Origin: Leucogyrophana mollusca | Taxonomy: Eukaryota > Basidiomycota > Agaricomycetes > Boletales | Reading direction: 5' to 3' | Assembly (NCBI GenBank): GCA_021014945.1 | Contig: MU266345.1 | Location: 33,989-97,988, forward strand | Length of the DNA: 64,000 nucleotides | Shown: in pieces, positions 23,303-36,033 of the stretch | How positions within the stretch are numbered: the first letter of the stretch is position 1 | Layout: the number at the start of each line of letters is the position of its first letter | Translations under genes and position numbers: made by a program | The notes under the pieces: model-generated | What the model was told of the DNA's origin: nothing | What the model saw: the letters and a program-made list of their open reading frames with translations, nothing else | The model's database searches: none

Positions 23303-25032
23303 ATGGACCCGGAGGAAGACAACCAGACTCTCAAGAACCTTGCTGTTGTGGCGCCTCCAGACAGTACTGGAATCGAAATTATCGTTGTCGGATGTGGTTA
23401 TGGCGGTCTCGCTTGCGCCATCGAATGTAAGCGCAAGGGCCATAAAGTCACCATCTTGGAGAAAATCCCAGAATTCAAAGTGCTCGGTGAGCTTCTCTGC
23501 CATCAGAATAACGCGGGAGTTCGCTGACATCGAGGCCTATAGGTGATGTACGTGCACTCATGCGTTAATTTCGATATCAGCTGACGTTCTGCAGGTCATC
23601 AGTCTTGGGCCTAACGCGGGACGGGTTTTGCAACGATGGGGCATACACGATAGGTACATCCATTTTCTCCCAGTTCGCTCGAGTGCTTATCATGTGTCTG
23701 ACAGAATATGGCCTATCTGCCGCCACGTAAATACTCTTATTCTCCACAACTATAGGGGCGAGATCGTTAGGGAACAACCCCTCCCACTTCCACTATGGGG
23801 AGCTTATGGCTATGATGGGCATCGAGCCGAGATGCATCAGGTCATCTACGATTATGCGGTATCTATCGGTGTTGACATCCGCTTCGACCATGGCGTGGAG
23901 GCCTATTATGAAGACGAGGCAAACGGAAAGGCTGGCGTAATTGTTAAAGGCACGAAGTTCGAAGCAGACCTGGTAGTCGCTGCCGATGGTGTAAAAAGCC
24001 AAGCTAGACATTACATTCTTGTGAGTAATTCACCTCCTCTCACAACAGTACTATAGGTGACCTCCCGCAGGGGTACGATGACAAACCCAGAGCTTCCGGC
24101 TATGCTATATTCCGCGCTTGGTTTGATGCCAAGGAACAAGGCGTCGACCAAGATCCTTTGACAGACTATCTCTGCAAGGATGGTGACTCTTTCTATGGAT
24201 GGATAGGTGAGTGGTCTGATTCAGCTGAGCACCCATATTTATTTGAACTGTCGTTAGGCAGGGATGTGCACTTCTTGGCGTCTTCTACTCGAGGAGGCAC
24301 GGAGATTTCATGGGTCATAACTCGCAAGTAAGGACCGTCCGGTTTGGTGTTTGGCCCTTGGCGTGATCTTTTATCTCTAATTTGCAGAAACGACTTCGAA
24401 ATCTCTGACTCTTGGTCCTTCCCTGGTAAAATGGAAGATGTCCTTGCAGTCGTCGATGGCTGGGACCCTCGATGCGCTGCTATCCTTTCGAAGGCACCTT
24501 CTTGTATCGATTGGAAACTCATCATCCATGATCCCCTTCCGACGTGGATAAGCAAGACGACACGAGTAGTGCTAATTGGAGACGCTGCTCATCCCTTCTT
24601 ACCGTGGGTTCATTTCGCCTGGATTAAAAAAGTATACTCACCTCCACGCAGGACGAGCCAACAAGGTGGCTCTCAAGCTATCGAAGACGGGGTTACGCTG
24701 GCAGCAGTTCTGCAGCTCGCCGGGAAAGACAACGTGCCTCTGGCGGTGAGATCCTGGGAGAAAATCCGGTATGTAGCCCTTGTCCCACTCCTCTAGCTGT
24801 ACTCATATTTGGCCTTAGGTACCAGCGAGTTCGTAAAAGTCAGCTCATGGGTGAAGAAGTTCGCAACAAATGGCATCAGTCGAAGCCTGAAGATCGGGGA
24901 GAGAGCTTGGATATGCCGAGACCCGAATGGCTATTCGCCTTCGATGCGGAAGCTCATGCGTATACAGTGTATGATGCAGTTGCGAGAGATATCCAGGAGA
25001 ATGGCTACCAGCTACCCACATTGCCTGTGTAG
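23303..25032 (+). CDS. FAD-dependent monooxygenase, tandem copy 1
   Basis: Class A flavin monooxygenase of the FAD_binding_3 (salicylate hydroxylase-like) type; expected to hydroxylate an aromatic or related ring using NAD(P)H and O2. Nine exons: 23303-23486, 23543-23547, 23595-23653, 23705-24020, 24071-24206, 24258-24327, 24388-24603, 24652-24768, 24819-25032; 438 residues. FAD motif GxGxxG at 30-35 (VVGCGYGG), DG motif VVAADGVKSQAR, and GD motif VVLIGDAAHPFLP are all present. Exon 2 is only 5 nt and is needed to read KVLGDVISLGPNAGR. No signal peptide or membrane helix. Versus copies 2 and 3 the N-terminus is longer, and GRD replaces the GQD that follows the fifth exon. Confidence 0.92.
23543..23547 (+). 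other. 5-nt microexon (GTGAT) of monooxygenase 1
   Basis: Flanked by introns of 56 nt (23487-23542) and 47 nt (23548-23594). Inserting these five bases is the only way to keep frame and obtain the family sequence LGDVISLG. Confidence 0.85.
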
Positions 25033-25546
25033 AGTCCACCAGCACTACTGTTAACTCACCGGGAAATCACGAAACAAATAAATAAATAGAACCATCGAAT
25101 GAGTTAGCTAACTTTAAGACTGCCACCCGCGCTCAGTTCTTTTCTCAAAGGTTCGAAAAGCAGTCACCCTCCTTTCTTCCGTCAGGCCTCTGCTTCGATA
25201 TCTACACCTTGTCTGATTGTCTTGATCGAGCATTTTCCAGGAAATTCGTTTTGGAGCCGAGCCCCGACGCTCTGGGAATATACTGAGGTCTGGATGTTGC
25301 ACACGACTTGATGAGCCTCGTGCTCTCATGAACATGGATTAATTATCTGGCGAGTTTTGCGGAACCAATCCGTTAGACTCGCACGAACCGTTCTTCGACC
25401 CGAGTATCGCGTGCGATTGTGATTAAAGAGGGAGGACTGACTCGAAGAGCAGAAGTCTGGGGTCGTCCACTGACGTCTATTGCAAGTACTCCAGCCCGGG
25501 GCGTCACATTTCTTTCGACCTTTGTATTCGCTTCGCTTGGGGAAAT
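25033..25546. other. Intergenic spacer between monooxygenases 1 and 2
   Basis: 514 bp carrying the 3' end of copy 1 and the promoter of copy 2. No other feature seen. Confidence 0.5.
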
Positions 25547-27278
25547 ATGCACGCCAACTTTGAACGCATCGCGCCTGCTGGGAGTACTGGCATCAAGGTT
25601 GTGATTGTCGGAGCCGGGTATGGTGGCCTTGGATGTGCCATTGAATGTATCCGGAAAGGTCATGACGTGGTTGTGCTCGAGAAGTTCTCCGAATTGAAGA
25701 TACAGGGTGCGTTTTCGTCCCTGCTGGGTTGTGGTACTTTTGCTGAAAGGCATTGTCTTTGCAGGCGACGTAAGTCGAATCAAGTTGGACTCGACGCATC
25801 TTTCTTACCCGAAATGTGTCCAGATCCTCAGTTTGGGACCGAACGCTGGTCGCATCCTGGCGAGATGGGGGCTGCATGACAAGTGATTCAGCTCCAACGA
25901 TTTCTCTATCGCAAGGACTAATCTTGTCATGCAGGATTTGGCCCATTTGCGGACACCATCCTGGTCTGAATCTCCATAACTACAAGGGAGAGAAGATTCG
26001 TTTCCAGGCGTCCGTACAACCTTTGTTTGGCGCGTATAGTTACAACGGACATCGCGCCGAGATCCATCAAGTGTTATTCGATCACGCTGTGTCTCTCGGT
26101 GTCCGGATTCGAATGGGCCAGGAGGTGGTATCATACTGGGAGAACGATGAGCGCAAGTCCAGTGGAGTTGTATTGCGTGGAGGAGAGTATATCGAAGCCG
26201 ATTTAGTTGTTGCTGCTGACGGTGTCAGGAGTCAGGCGAGGCGATATATCTTGGTACATTTATCGCATTTCATCGCGATTCTATTTGCTGAACTTTGTCA
26301 CCGCAGGGTTATAACGATAAGCCCAAGACATCGGGATACGCATTGTATCGTGCGTGGTTTGATGCGGCGGAGAACGGGGTCGACAAAGATCCTCTCACAA
26401 ATTACTTGTGCACGGATGGCGACGTCTTTTATGGATGGATAGGTAAGTCACAACTGACGCCACGCACCAACTACTAACATGGTTGCAGGACAAGATGTCC
26501 ACATGCTAGCCTCATCGAGCCGCAATGGAAAAACGATATCCTGGGTAATCACTCACAAGTGCGTCGCAGACACTGCATCTTGTTTACATGTCCTAAAGCT
26601 CTCGGTTATACAGGGATGACACTGACCTCCAGGATACATGGTCTTTCCCCGGAAAAACGGAAGATGTAGTCAAGATCGTTGCGGGGTGGGACCCGCGATG
26701 TGCTGCCATCCTCTCCAAAGCTCCTTCCTGCATCGATTGGAAGCTCATCGTTCACGATCCTCTTCCCACCTGGATCAGCAAGTCTGGAAGAGTTATTCTA
26801 GTCGGCGACGCCGCACATCCATTTTTGCCGTGCGTCTTCCCGCCATCGGTTTGTAAGATGGGTAATAACATTGGAATTTCCCGGTGATTTCCAGCACGAG
26901 TGCACAGGGTGCCTCGCAGGCTATCGAAGACGGGGTCACGCTGGCTGTGACTTTGCAGCTTGCGGGAAAGAACGACGTCCCACTTGCAGTGAAGTCCTGG
27001 GAGAATATTCGGTATGTTTTGGTGACTCTTTTCTCATGACAACTTTCATAGCATTGACATGTCATAGGTATCAACGCGTAAGAAACAGTCAGCTTATGGG
27101 CGAGTCGACCAGAGACAAATGGCATCAAGCCAAACCGGACGACAAGGGAGAACATTTAGATATGCCTCGACCAGAATGGCTGTTCGCTTTCGACGCTGAG
27201 GCCCATGCATACTCAGTTTACGATGGGGTAGCTAGGGAGATAGCGGAGAAAGGCTATCAGTTACCCACGCTCCCCTAA
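25547..27278 (+). CDS. FAD-dependent monooxygenase, tandem copy 2
   Basis: Same family and exon plan as copy 1. Exons: 25547-25706, 25765-25769, 25824-25882, 25935-26253, 26307-26442, 26489-26558, 26614-26829, 26895-27011, 27068-27278; 430 residues. FAD GxGxxG at 22-27 (VGAGYGG), DG motif VVAADGVRSQAR and GD motif VILVGDAAHPFLP are intact, so the enzyme should be active. The C-terminal block (DKWHQAKPDDKGEHLDMPRP) is nearly identical to copy 1. The fourth exon is one codon longer than in the other two. Differences cluster in the substrate-facing middle, which allows different substrates. Confidence 0.92.
25765..25769 (+). other. 5-nt microexon (GCGAC) of monooxygenase 2
   Basis: Preceded by TTTGCAG and followed by GTAAGT. 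Joins a phase-1 exon to the next to read QGDILSLG. Confidence 0.85.
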
Positions 27279-27776
27279 TGCGGGTCGTTAAGCTCACAAG
27301 TTCGGGACATATTCACTAATTATGCATACGATCCTACAGCTGTGATCCGTCGCGTTTGATCTCGGACGCGACCTTCGGACCAAATCAATTGAGGGTGTTA
27401 CTCTTGCTTGCTTTCCGCATGACAATAAATTACTGAGGGTGAAATTCGGCTGAGTCCATGATCCCATGGTATGCTCGGTGTTCAGTTGGCAATAACGCGT
27501 CAGTAGCATGCCGTTTTTCTACCCCTTTCGCTGATAATTTTGGGCTACAGATCGTCTAATAATCCACGCCGATGCTCGTGCCATCTGTCAGACTTCCGGC
27601 TCCTGCCCTGAGAAGCCTGTGCCCTCTTTACCTCATGTCCGAGCTATCGCACAATAAATGTGCTGTGCCCCGCTCATCGGGCCAGTACAAAGCTCGCACA
27701 TAAAGACAGTCCTAAAGCTGGATTCCCCCGATTTTTACCCTTCTCCGCGAGGCTGAACTGACCGATACCACACAAT
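27279..27776. other. Intergenic spacer between monooxygenases 2 and 3
   Basis: 498 bp; 3' end of copy 2 and promoter of copy 3. Nothing else recognised. Confidence 0.5.
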
Positions 27777-29463
27777 ATGCCACACCAAACCACACCCCCT
27801 GACGGTGAACACACTCAAATTATCATTGTAGGTGCTGGATATGCGGGCCTCGCATGCGCGATTGAGTGTAAGAGGAAAGGCCACCAAGTCCTAGTTCTGG
27901 AGAAAGTCCAGAAATTCAAGGTTCTAGGTCTGTCCACCACTTGTTCCGTCTTTCATGTCCTAATGTCTTCGCACAGGCGACGTGCGTTTTTTCTGTTATG
28001 TATGGTAGACGCTTCACTCACAGGTTCCCAGGTTATCAGTCTCGGTTCAAATGCGGGGCGCATAATAGCCAGATGGGGTCTTCATGACAAGTAGGTACTG
28101 TCGATTTCGGGTGGATATATCTTAATCCTTCGGTACAGACTGTGGGACATTTGTGGACATGCCCCCGCTCTCAAATTGCACGACTACCGAGGCGAGCTGA
28201 TCCAGGTCCAGCCATTACCTCAGCCGCTTTTTGGTGCCTATGCCTACAACGGACATCGTGCACAGATCCACGAAGTCCTATTTCAGTATGCATTATCCAT
28301 CGGTGTTGAGATTCGCATGGATCAGGACGTGGGTGGGTATTGGGAAAGTGCGGAGACTAATAAAGCTGGTGTTTTCGTACAAGGCGAGAAATTGGAGGCT
28401 GATGTGGTTGTCGCTGCGGACGGAATCAAGAGTCAGGCAAGACAGTTTATTCTGGTAAGAGGGGCGGTCTCTGGTTACATCGCTGTCAAAGCCTCATAAT
28501 GTTTAGGGATATCGCGACAATCCCAGGCCTTCCGGTTATTCTATCTATAGGGCGTGGTTCGATGCCGTAGAACACGGTATCGATACTGACACGTTGACGG
28601 ACTTTCTGTGCAAAGACGGAGACGTATTATATGGGTGGATAGGTCAGTTGCTGCCGAACTTCAGCGCTCTCTGGCTGACACACCTTCACTTTCAGGTCAA
28701 GATGTGCACTTCCTGACGTCGTCCCAACGCCAAGGAAAATCGATTTCATGGGTGATCACTCACAAGTTCGTCGGTTTTGCCCTTCATCGAGTAAATATCT
28801 CATTATATTCCAAGGGACAATACTGACATCCAAGACGGCTGGTCATTCCCGGGTAAGATAGAAGACGTACTGCGTATAGTCGAAGGGTGGGACCCTCGAT
28901 GCGCTGCAATTATATCGAAGGCACCGTCTTGCATTGACTGGAAGCTTATCGTTCATGACCCTCTCCCGACGTGGCTAAGCAAGGGGGCACGAGTTGTACT
29001 AATCGGAGACGCGGCCCATCCGTTTTTACCGTTAGTTTTTTGCAAGTTGTTGCGCGTCAGCTGATTAAGGGGTTCGCAGGACGAGTGTGCAGGGCGCATC
29101 TCAAGCTGTTGAGGATGGTGTGACACTAGCTGTCACGCTCAAGCTGGCGGGAAAAGGCGATGTACCTCTTGCGACGAGGACGTGGGAGGCGATTCGGTAT
29201 GTCCACGCCCCTTACCTGCTGCTGTAATTCCGTTATGATTTCTCCTTAACAGCTATCAGCGAGTGCGTAAAAGTCAGCTACTGGGCGAGTCCACGCGGGA
29301 TAAATGGCACCGCGCGAAGCCCGGAGACAATGGGGAGGATTTGGACCTACCAATGCCCGAATGGTTGCACGCTTTCGACGCTGAAGAACACGCCTACTCC
29401 GTTTACGACGGGATTGCAAAATCGATTCTTGAAAAAGGATATCTACTTCCGACGATCCCATGA
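27777..29463 (+). CDS. FAD-dependent monooxygenase, tandem copy 3
   Basis: Exons: 27777-27927, 27977-27981, 28032-28090, 28139-28454, 28507-28642, 28696-28765, 28815-29030, 29080-29196, 29253-29463; 426 residues. Motifs: GxGxxG at 19-24 (VGAGYAG, last Gly kept), DG motif VVAADGIKSQARQ, GD motif VVLIGDAAHPFLP. The internal exon lengths 5, 59, 316, 136, 70, 216, 117 equal those of copy 1 exactly, which strongly supports the model and common descent. Somewhat more diverged at the C-terminus (LDLPMPEWLHAFDAEEHAYS). Confidence 0.92.
27977..27981 (+). other. 5-nt microexon (GCGAC) of monooxygenase 3
   Basis: Preceded by TCGCACAG and followed by GTGCGT; restores LGDVISLG as in the paralogues. Confidence 0.85.
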
Positions 29464-31999
29464 CCGGGATCAAAGAGATGGATATTCGAATATTGAAACC
29501 ATTGTGTAGACAGTGATTTGAAGGACAACCGAGAGCTTGAAAGATTGTGTCAGAAGTTTGGGCCCCACCGCATCTATCATTGGTCATTTCCATTTTTTCA
29601 AATGCTGTGAATGCCCTCGTCAATAGTATAGTCCAGGCGAGTGTGCAGGTACTTAAGCATGGTCACACTCCTGTCGATCGTCAGAAGCATTCACTCGGAT
29701 TGGAATCTCCAGTGCCTTTTCTTGCTTACCTTTGACCCATCTGGACCCGCTGCTGCCCACAACCCAGTCACTGAGTTAGAATCAAATTGAGCTGTAATCC
29801 AAGTGAAAACTTTGCTGGCGTGGCTTACCATCTGCAGCGCCCCAGGTGTATCATGAGTCTGGTCATGCCCAATCGGCTATAGTTCGGTGGATTTCCACTT
29901 TCTAGTTAGTTCCCGGGAAAGATCCAGGCATTGAGTAGGATGGCGTTCAGCATGCCATCGAGGAACCACTGACTTGATTCTCGCATCAGGCTAACTCCTG
30001 GTATGCCACCCAGATGCAAGAATGCCCAAACCACGGTACGGCTTGCGAGGACCTTCCTTTCCCGCCGAGTTGACGATTATTTGTCAAGTGTATAGAAATT
30101 TATGTCCAACCACCGCATGCGACAATGCCGTGTCGCTGGGAGATTGCCAGGGTTCCTGTTTGAATCGCAGCTGTGATTCAACGTGCGTACACACCTTGGT
30201 CCCCGTCCTGGCACGGCAGGCACCGGTCTTTATTGTCTGCGCCGGGATGAGTCGATCAGGAATGCAGCTCCCAAGAGGGTTTACTCTCCTGCTCATTGTT
30301 CAACAGTTTAGCGGAGCCGACACTCTTTAGCTCGGGGGTCTCACACTAAAATGTGTAAAATTATCGGCCCAACGTGCAACGGTGCAATTCAGCTAGGTCG
30401 CGTTGTCACCGAAGTTCAACAACTATATGTGCACTTTAGGCCGCCGGTGACTCAGGTGAGCTATATTTACGAACTTAGGTCCCACAGACCAGAGCAACAG
30501 CACTGCACGCGCCAGGGGGTAAGTACGATGCAAGTCTATCAACTCCTAACGCGATCATGTCGGGTTGATAACAACATCGATAGGCTTCCCGTCGTGCGTA
30601 CAGTTGCTGACACAGCTGCCGTATCGAAACCCAAATCTGCATAGAGGGTTGTTGTAAGGCACCACGTTCTCTGGTACAATGGCTTTATACAACCGGCCGC
30701 TTCTGGAACACCTTGCGACAGTGGAGCACCTCCGACTCGGACAGGACTAAGAAAAAGTCCTTGTACTCGGGGTCACGGTTCTCCACGCCAATGGTACAGT
30801 ACGCTTCGATGCCCTTCTCGTTAGACACCTTTGCCCTGCTGCCAGCCATATGACCAGCGTCGATTTCGTTACGGACCATTGGGTGCTGGATATCAAATAC
30901 CAAGGCTCTGATTTGATCACGGACGTTCTATTTGCAGCAGGTACCTCAGCGCCAAAACCGAAACTAAGGTCAAGTGATATACCCCCGCAGCAAGGATAAG
31001 TCCCTAAAAGCGCCAGGCCACCCCTTTGTGTGGAAGTCGAGAAAGCACCGGTGAGTTTAGGATACCGCGACTGTGGTCCGCACTCGCAGATGAGAAGTTC
31101 CGGAGTCTGATTGTATCATCTACTAATCAGCGTCTCAAGTTGATTCGGTGATAGCATTGATCCCGGACCGCTGATGGAGGGGTTCCTGAACTGGGCATAT
31201 GTGCTGCAAGGTCTCTCACAGGTACTGGGCGTCCAAGGCGCTGATGGCTATCTTCAGCGAAAGACTTCGAGAATGTCTGTGACATGTGTATGTACAGCAA
31301 GGCAAGTTTGGACATTTCCAGACGTTCTCGGCGTCAGGGTAATAGATGGCGAGGCGCCACGGGGGCATCCATAACGGAAGGACAATCGATTCAGATGATT
31401 GCTCCAGATCGTGTACACCCCTCTGACAGCCGGTACTATGTTCATCAGATCCGGTGGTGATGCTGAGAAGCTCCCAAGGTGGCAAGATGGCGGGTCCCCA
31501 TCGACTTCTTAACCACCTTCTTGGAAGATAAGTACGTTACTGGAATCAACGAGGCAAGTAGATCATGCTGTGGCAGATGAATTGGATTTTGCAACAAGGT
31601 CATATCTGGACTTGCAAACATCGTCGATGTTGCTCAAGAACGGGAGTATATAATTTCTGGCATAAATAGGTACTGCAAAGCTTCAATAGTCCAAAATGAG
31701 GGCAGATGCGTGATAATACAGCGAGTCTCCAAGAAGTTGTATAAGTACACGTAGAGCAAGACCTTGACACAGTTTATACGAACGAATACTGCTACTGTGA
31801 ACGGGTTTACCAAGTTTCAAAATAATTACGAAGAATGCAACCAGGCGAAAATAACGCGGGTCGATGAGCAAGATCTAATCAAATTATGCTGAGGATAATT
31901 CGTGTAGCGAACAGGAGGCATGGAAGCAGTTTTTTTTGGCGGCAGATGGCTTCTCCACGGAGCTCCGGGCTGCCAAAGAAGCAAAGCCAGCGGCGTTCA
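29464..31999. other. Long intergenic region with one exon-like stretch
   Basis: About 2.5 kb. On the minus strand 30924-30685 reads an open, amphipathic sequence (DIQHPMVRNEIDAGHMAGSR ... HCRKVFQKRPVV then stop) after an acceptor-like TAG, resembling a terminal exon, but no partner exons are found upstream. Other open frames are short and unconvincing. Confidence 0.4.
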
Positions 32000-33569
32000 T
32001 TACGCTACTGCTTCGTGGACACTTGGGGGGCGCATGTCCACGTGGTGCTGTAGGCGAGGGGGCGTCCGTTGACGTGGAGGAAGAGCATGCTCATGTGCGC
32101 GGTCTGACGTTGAATGATATGCAGAGGAGCGCGAAGCAGGTGCATCAATCCAAGACTGGATTTGAGGCAGGATGTCCGAGTGCTGCGGTCTCCTCGAGTC
32201 GGGTACAGAGTTCAGAGGTGCAATGGAAGGGTGGGTGTAATGGTATGGGGCAAGAGGGGGGACATGAGTGGAGATGGGAGGGAGTTGCGTTGACTGCGGG
32301 GGCGTTCTTGGCCGCATTGTGGAGGTCGCTAGCGGACCTCGGCGGTGAGGGAACTGGTCAGGTCTCGACCGACCATGTGTTCGCTCAAAAAGCCCGCACT
32401 TGTTACACAACTGGAGATACAGTTTAGACATCGCACGCCCAGCCAGAGGTTTCAATCCAACTTACCACCTTCCCTGGGCTAAGATTTGAGCGCCTCCATG
32501 TCGAGGTATCGGTGGTACTGCAGTTATAACACCGTCTGCGCACTCTGTCACTCAGCTTGGTAGCGGCGTCGTCCGTGTAGCCGATGGCATGGTAATTTTG
32601 GCCGGGTATGGGGTATGAAAGAGGGGCATCCCGCCCGTTCCCGATGGCACTGTGAGCCAGTCCGGGACTAGTATAAGCTGTAGACACATGGTATGGGTGG
32701 GAGTCATGTGAGTGTCTGTGCTCAGGGTATGGGCGGCTGTATGAGTAGCTGTGCGATACTCTGGATGTGTCTCGGACAGGGTCGTGTGGGTAGGGTCTCG
32801 ACGACTGTCTGGCCATCTGATCTTGATGATAGTAAGCGTCAGAATACGAAGAATGGGAGTCTATCGAATGATCCGTGGGTGATCGACGAGGGGGAGGCGA
32901 CGATACCGAAGAACGGTCTAGTGAAGAAACAGAAAGAGAAGGGGAATGTGAGAGCGTTGCGATTGGAGGGGGTGTAGGACGACGGTAAGGGTGGTCGTAG
33001 CGGTAATCATATTCACGTCTGTGTCTGCGTGAACTATCAGATATTGCAACATCCAATTGATAGGAAATACGTACGAGGACGGCATTGGCATTGATTCAAC
33101 GCGATGAGGCATGTGCAGTGGCGGTAGTGGAGGTGCGTGAAGGTCAACCGAGGATGGGTGGTGAAAGCCAATTGCGGAATCACTCAGAGAATGCTCTGAT
33201 TTAACGGACGGGAAGGATGTTGAGAACTATGATATCAATCAGTATCAGACAAGGCACGGCATTGAAACAAACAAAGAACGAACACCGCGCTTATCGAAGG
33301 GATCAGGAAGTCGTAAATTTGGCGGCAAAGCTGTTTCCTGAGATCTCGTGTCTGAAAGCGTGTGGACAGTGTCTTGGGATATCAAAGAGTCCGGTGCAGG
33401 ACTCGGGAGCCCGATATCACGAAGGCGATGATCAGATGGAGGCGCAAAAGCTTCTCTTGGGGGAGAACGGTGAGAATCTGATTGCTGGGAGCTGTGACGG
33501 TCTTCCCTGAGGATTGGAGGTGTGAGAAGGGGTTAGCATGCAAGGACGCGGTATTTGAGTACTTGCCAT
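32000..33569 (-). CDS. GATA-type zinc finger transcription factor
   Basis: Nuclear DNA-binding regulator. Model on the minus strand: 33569-33563, 33501-33284, 33226-33075, 33033-32466, 32410-32000, 451 residues, in frame throughout. The zinc finger is well supported: CYNCSTTDTSTWRRSNLSPG, then KVLCNKCGLFERTHGR, a C-X2-C...C-X2-C finger with the WRR and CNKCGL signatures of fungal GATA factors; the intron 32465-32411 lies inside the finger just before LCNKC. Upstream is a long Ser/Tyr/His/Arg/Pro-rich disordered region; downstream a Pro/His-rich tail with PLPP-like runs. The two upstream exons and the 7-nt first exon are inferred from frame continuity and are uncertain; the region 33075-32000 is solid. 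Confidence 0.8.
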
Positions 33570-36033
33570 GAATTCATTTTGTTTGGCAGAGAGCGTCCGA
33601 AGTGCGGTGCAGCGGTCTGATGATCCGAGTGGGAGAACATGGCTCCTGGGGAAAGGGGAAACGAGAATTCTGGACGACATTCGGCGTTTGAAGAAGACAT
33701 CGCAGGGAACTATCAGAATTCAGAAAGAACTTGCTCACCGAAACCTCATATTATTAATATTTTACATTCTCCTTTTCGGGATATTATTAGACCCAAATAC
33801 CTTGTAACCCAATATCCTCAATCGGAGATTTAATCACCCGGGTTCGCATGCCGCTCCGGCAGCCTCGATTCTTCTCACATATCCTGTGGCACCTGCATCC
33901 TTTTGGGTCGCCGACATTACGACAATCCCCGCGACTTTTCCCTCGGACTGCCCGCTCCCATTTTCCGCTGATATTTCTCCCTAAAGGCGATGTTGGATTG
34001 ATGATTTAATTCCTCCTCGAAGGGTGTCGATCGAATTTTTAGAACGAGAGTTATGATGATTGTGTCTGCGAACAGCGAGCTGAAACAAACCTAGCGTCCA
34101 GTCGCCGCGACGCTCTCAGGCACTTGGCTGCCATTCTATAATTGTATGTTGGGTATCATCTTGATCACCTACCCTATCAATGCGACCCTGCGCATCACAT
34201 CAGATTTCGACGTTTTCATTTTGAGATGTCATACACACGCCGCCGGGCGCTCGCTGTCGACATGATCAACAAGACCAAGGCACCTCCCTGTAGTTCCGTT
34301 TCCGATACTTCCGCAACCACATGTACGTTTGTACGCATACTTATCTGCACAGCGAACGGGTGTCCGTCCCTTAGCCACGGACTTTGCCCAAATAAATCGC
34401 GAAGGGTTCTAATCTGAGACGCCCAGGCCAAGTTGCGGTGCTATTTTTTGATGGTGTCTCGTGTTGTGTCCCCATTTCTGAAACGCCCTCGCTAACGACC
34501 CTCCAGCTTGTCTCGATATGTGTTGTCTCCCAACACGAATACAAGGACAGACTTCCATCTTCACCGGCTTAACGTTGGTTATGTTGTTGGATGATGGGGT
34601 TGGATGATTTCACACCGAGAGTCGGATTTGGTACGTCTTGATGCTGCGATGGCTGTTCTAACTTTGCACTTAGCGGCTTAGCCCTAGTACATGGTCGAGA
34701 TTATCAACACGTGCACGGACCAACAAGGTGGCACGAGACGCTCACGTCTATCACCATCATTAGAACTTGAGAGATTGCGTCCTGATCATTGTTGGGGCAC
34801 ATCTCGATTCATGTGGGCTGTACTTGGACACCCACAACATCGCATTCCCTTTGCAATGTAGAACAGCAACAGGGGTGTCGCAGAGCGCGCCTAAAGCCTC
34901 AAAATATGGGCCGAATTTGTCGCACGGAAGCATAGCGGTGTCTATCTTATTGGCCACACCTCACAGCCTTGGACGACTACATAGCTTGGTGAACTTGGGC
35001 CACAGCATTAGGTAGACTCACACCGTCGTGCTTCTGGATGGTACAATGAGTCACCGGGGCTCCAATCAATCTCAGGTGAGTGGGCCCGATTTGTTCAATC
35101 TGTGTCGACTTGATCACGAACAAGTTTCGCGCAGGGATGTATTGATCGTTATCATGGTGTATTCATGGCATCGGATCAAAGGTAATGATCCAGCACCGGA
35201 CGTCAGCTGATGTTTGATCAACAATTCATCTTCCCCAGGCTCGCTGGAACAATATGCCGTCCACTGGACAGAACCAGGCGCTACGTAGTACTTTTAATAC
35301 CCGAGTGCGTCCGGGAAGAGCCGCGGCGTCGGTGCAGCGCGAGGGCGCTGGTTTTGTCACGCGTGAGTAGCATCCCAGAAATTCCGAAGCATATAGCTTA
35401 GTTAGGATCCTCAGCGCCGTTCTCTGCACCTGCTAGAAGGCCGTGGAATTTGTCCCGTCGACCGCTTCGCTTCCTTATTTTTGCCGCTGTCGTACCTCTT
35501 TCCGCGTCTCCTACGGCAGACGCCGTGGTCGGACGAATCCCGAGTCCCTAGCAGGTATTTCCAGGTTTGAACTTGTCATAAAATTCCCTACACCAACGAT
35601 GCTCAATCTAGGGCCCAGTTTGGTGTTTTGATTGCTCACCGCGCCATTCCAGGCGCGCTGATATTTACGCGACGTGTCGTCGTCAAGACACATCGAGTGG
35701 CACAGTACCTTTGTGCCACTCCGTGTCGGAGTTCAGGTTGAGGCGGTCTCCTTGCTTTGCCTAACGCGGGCAGTCGCTTTGACCACTATGAACTGTCGCA
35801 ATGAAGATTGTGGACCATTGCTTTGACCGCTGTGGAGTCCCGCTTTGACACACCGACCGCTGTGGACTGAAACCACCGGCTATGACGGCGGCTCACCACA
35901 TATAAATAAAACATGTTGACTCTGATTTTTTGCATCAACGCGTACTGATTCTTCATTGCACTCCATCACCTCAGATCTCCAATCTCCATCACATTTCTAT
36001 TCGCAGCTCATTCTCACCGCGTTTACCACCATC
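33570..36033. other. Long intergenic region without recognisable genes
   Basis: About 2.46 kb between the start of the GATA factor and the Cys/His-rich gene. Short open frames only, none with family resemblance. Around 35,725-35,885 there are repeated phrases (CTTTGACC..., GCTGTGGA...) giving a mildly repetitive stretch. Confidence 0.45.
35898..35910 (+). promoter_or_regulatory. TATA-like element upstream of the Cys/His-rich gene
   Basis: CATATAAATAAA about 125 bp before the ATG at 36034, a plausible TATA box distance for a fungal gene with a short leader. Sequence match only. Confidence 0.45.

Noticed and set aside
30022..30330. Plus-strand frame with several cysteines (possible small secreted protein)
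   Set aside because: No signal peptide at its start and cysteines lie in an otherwise random-looking frame.
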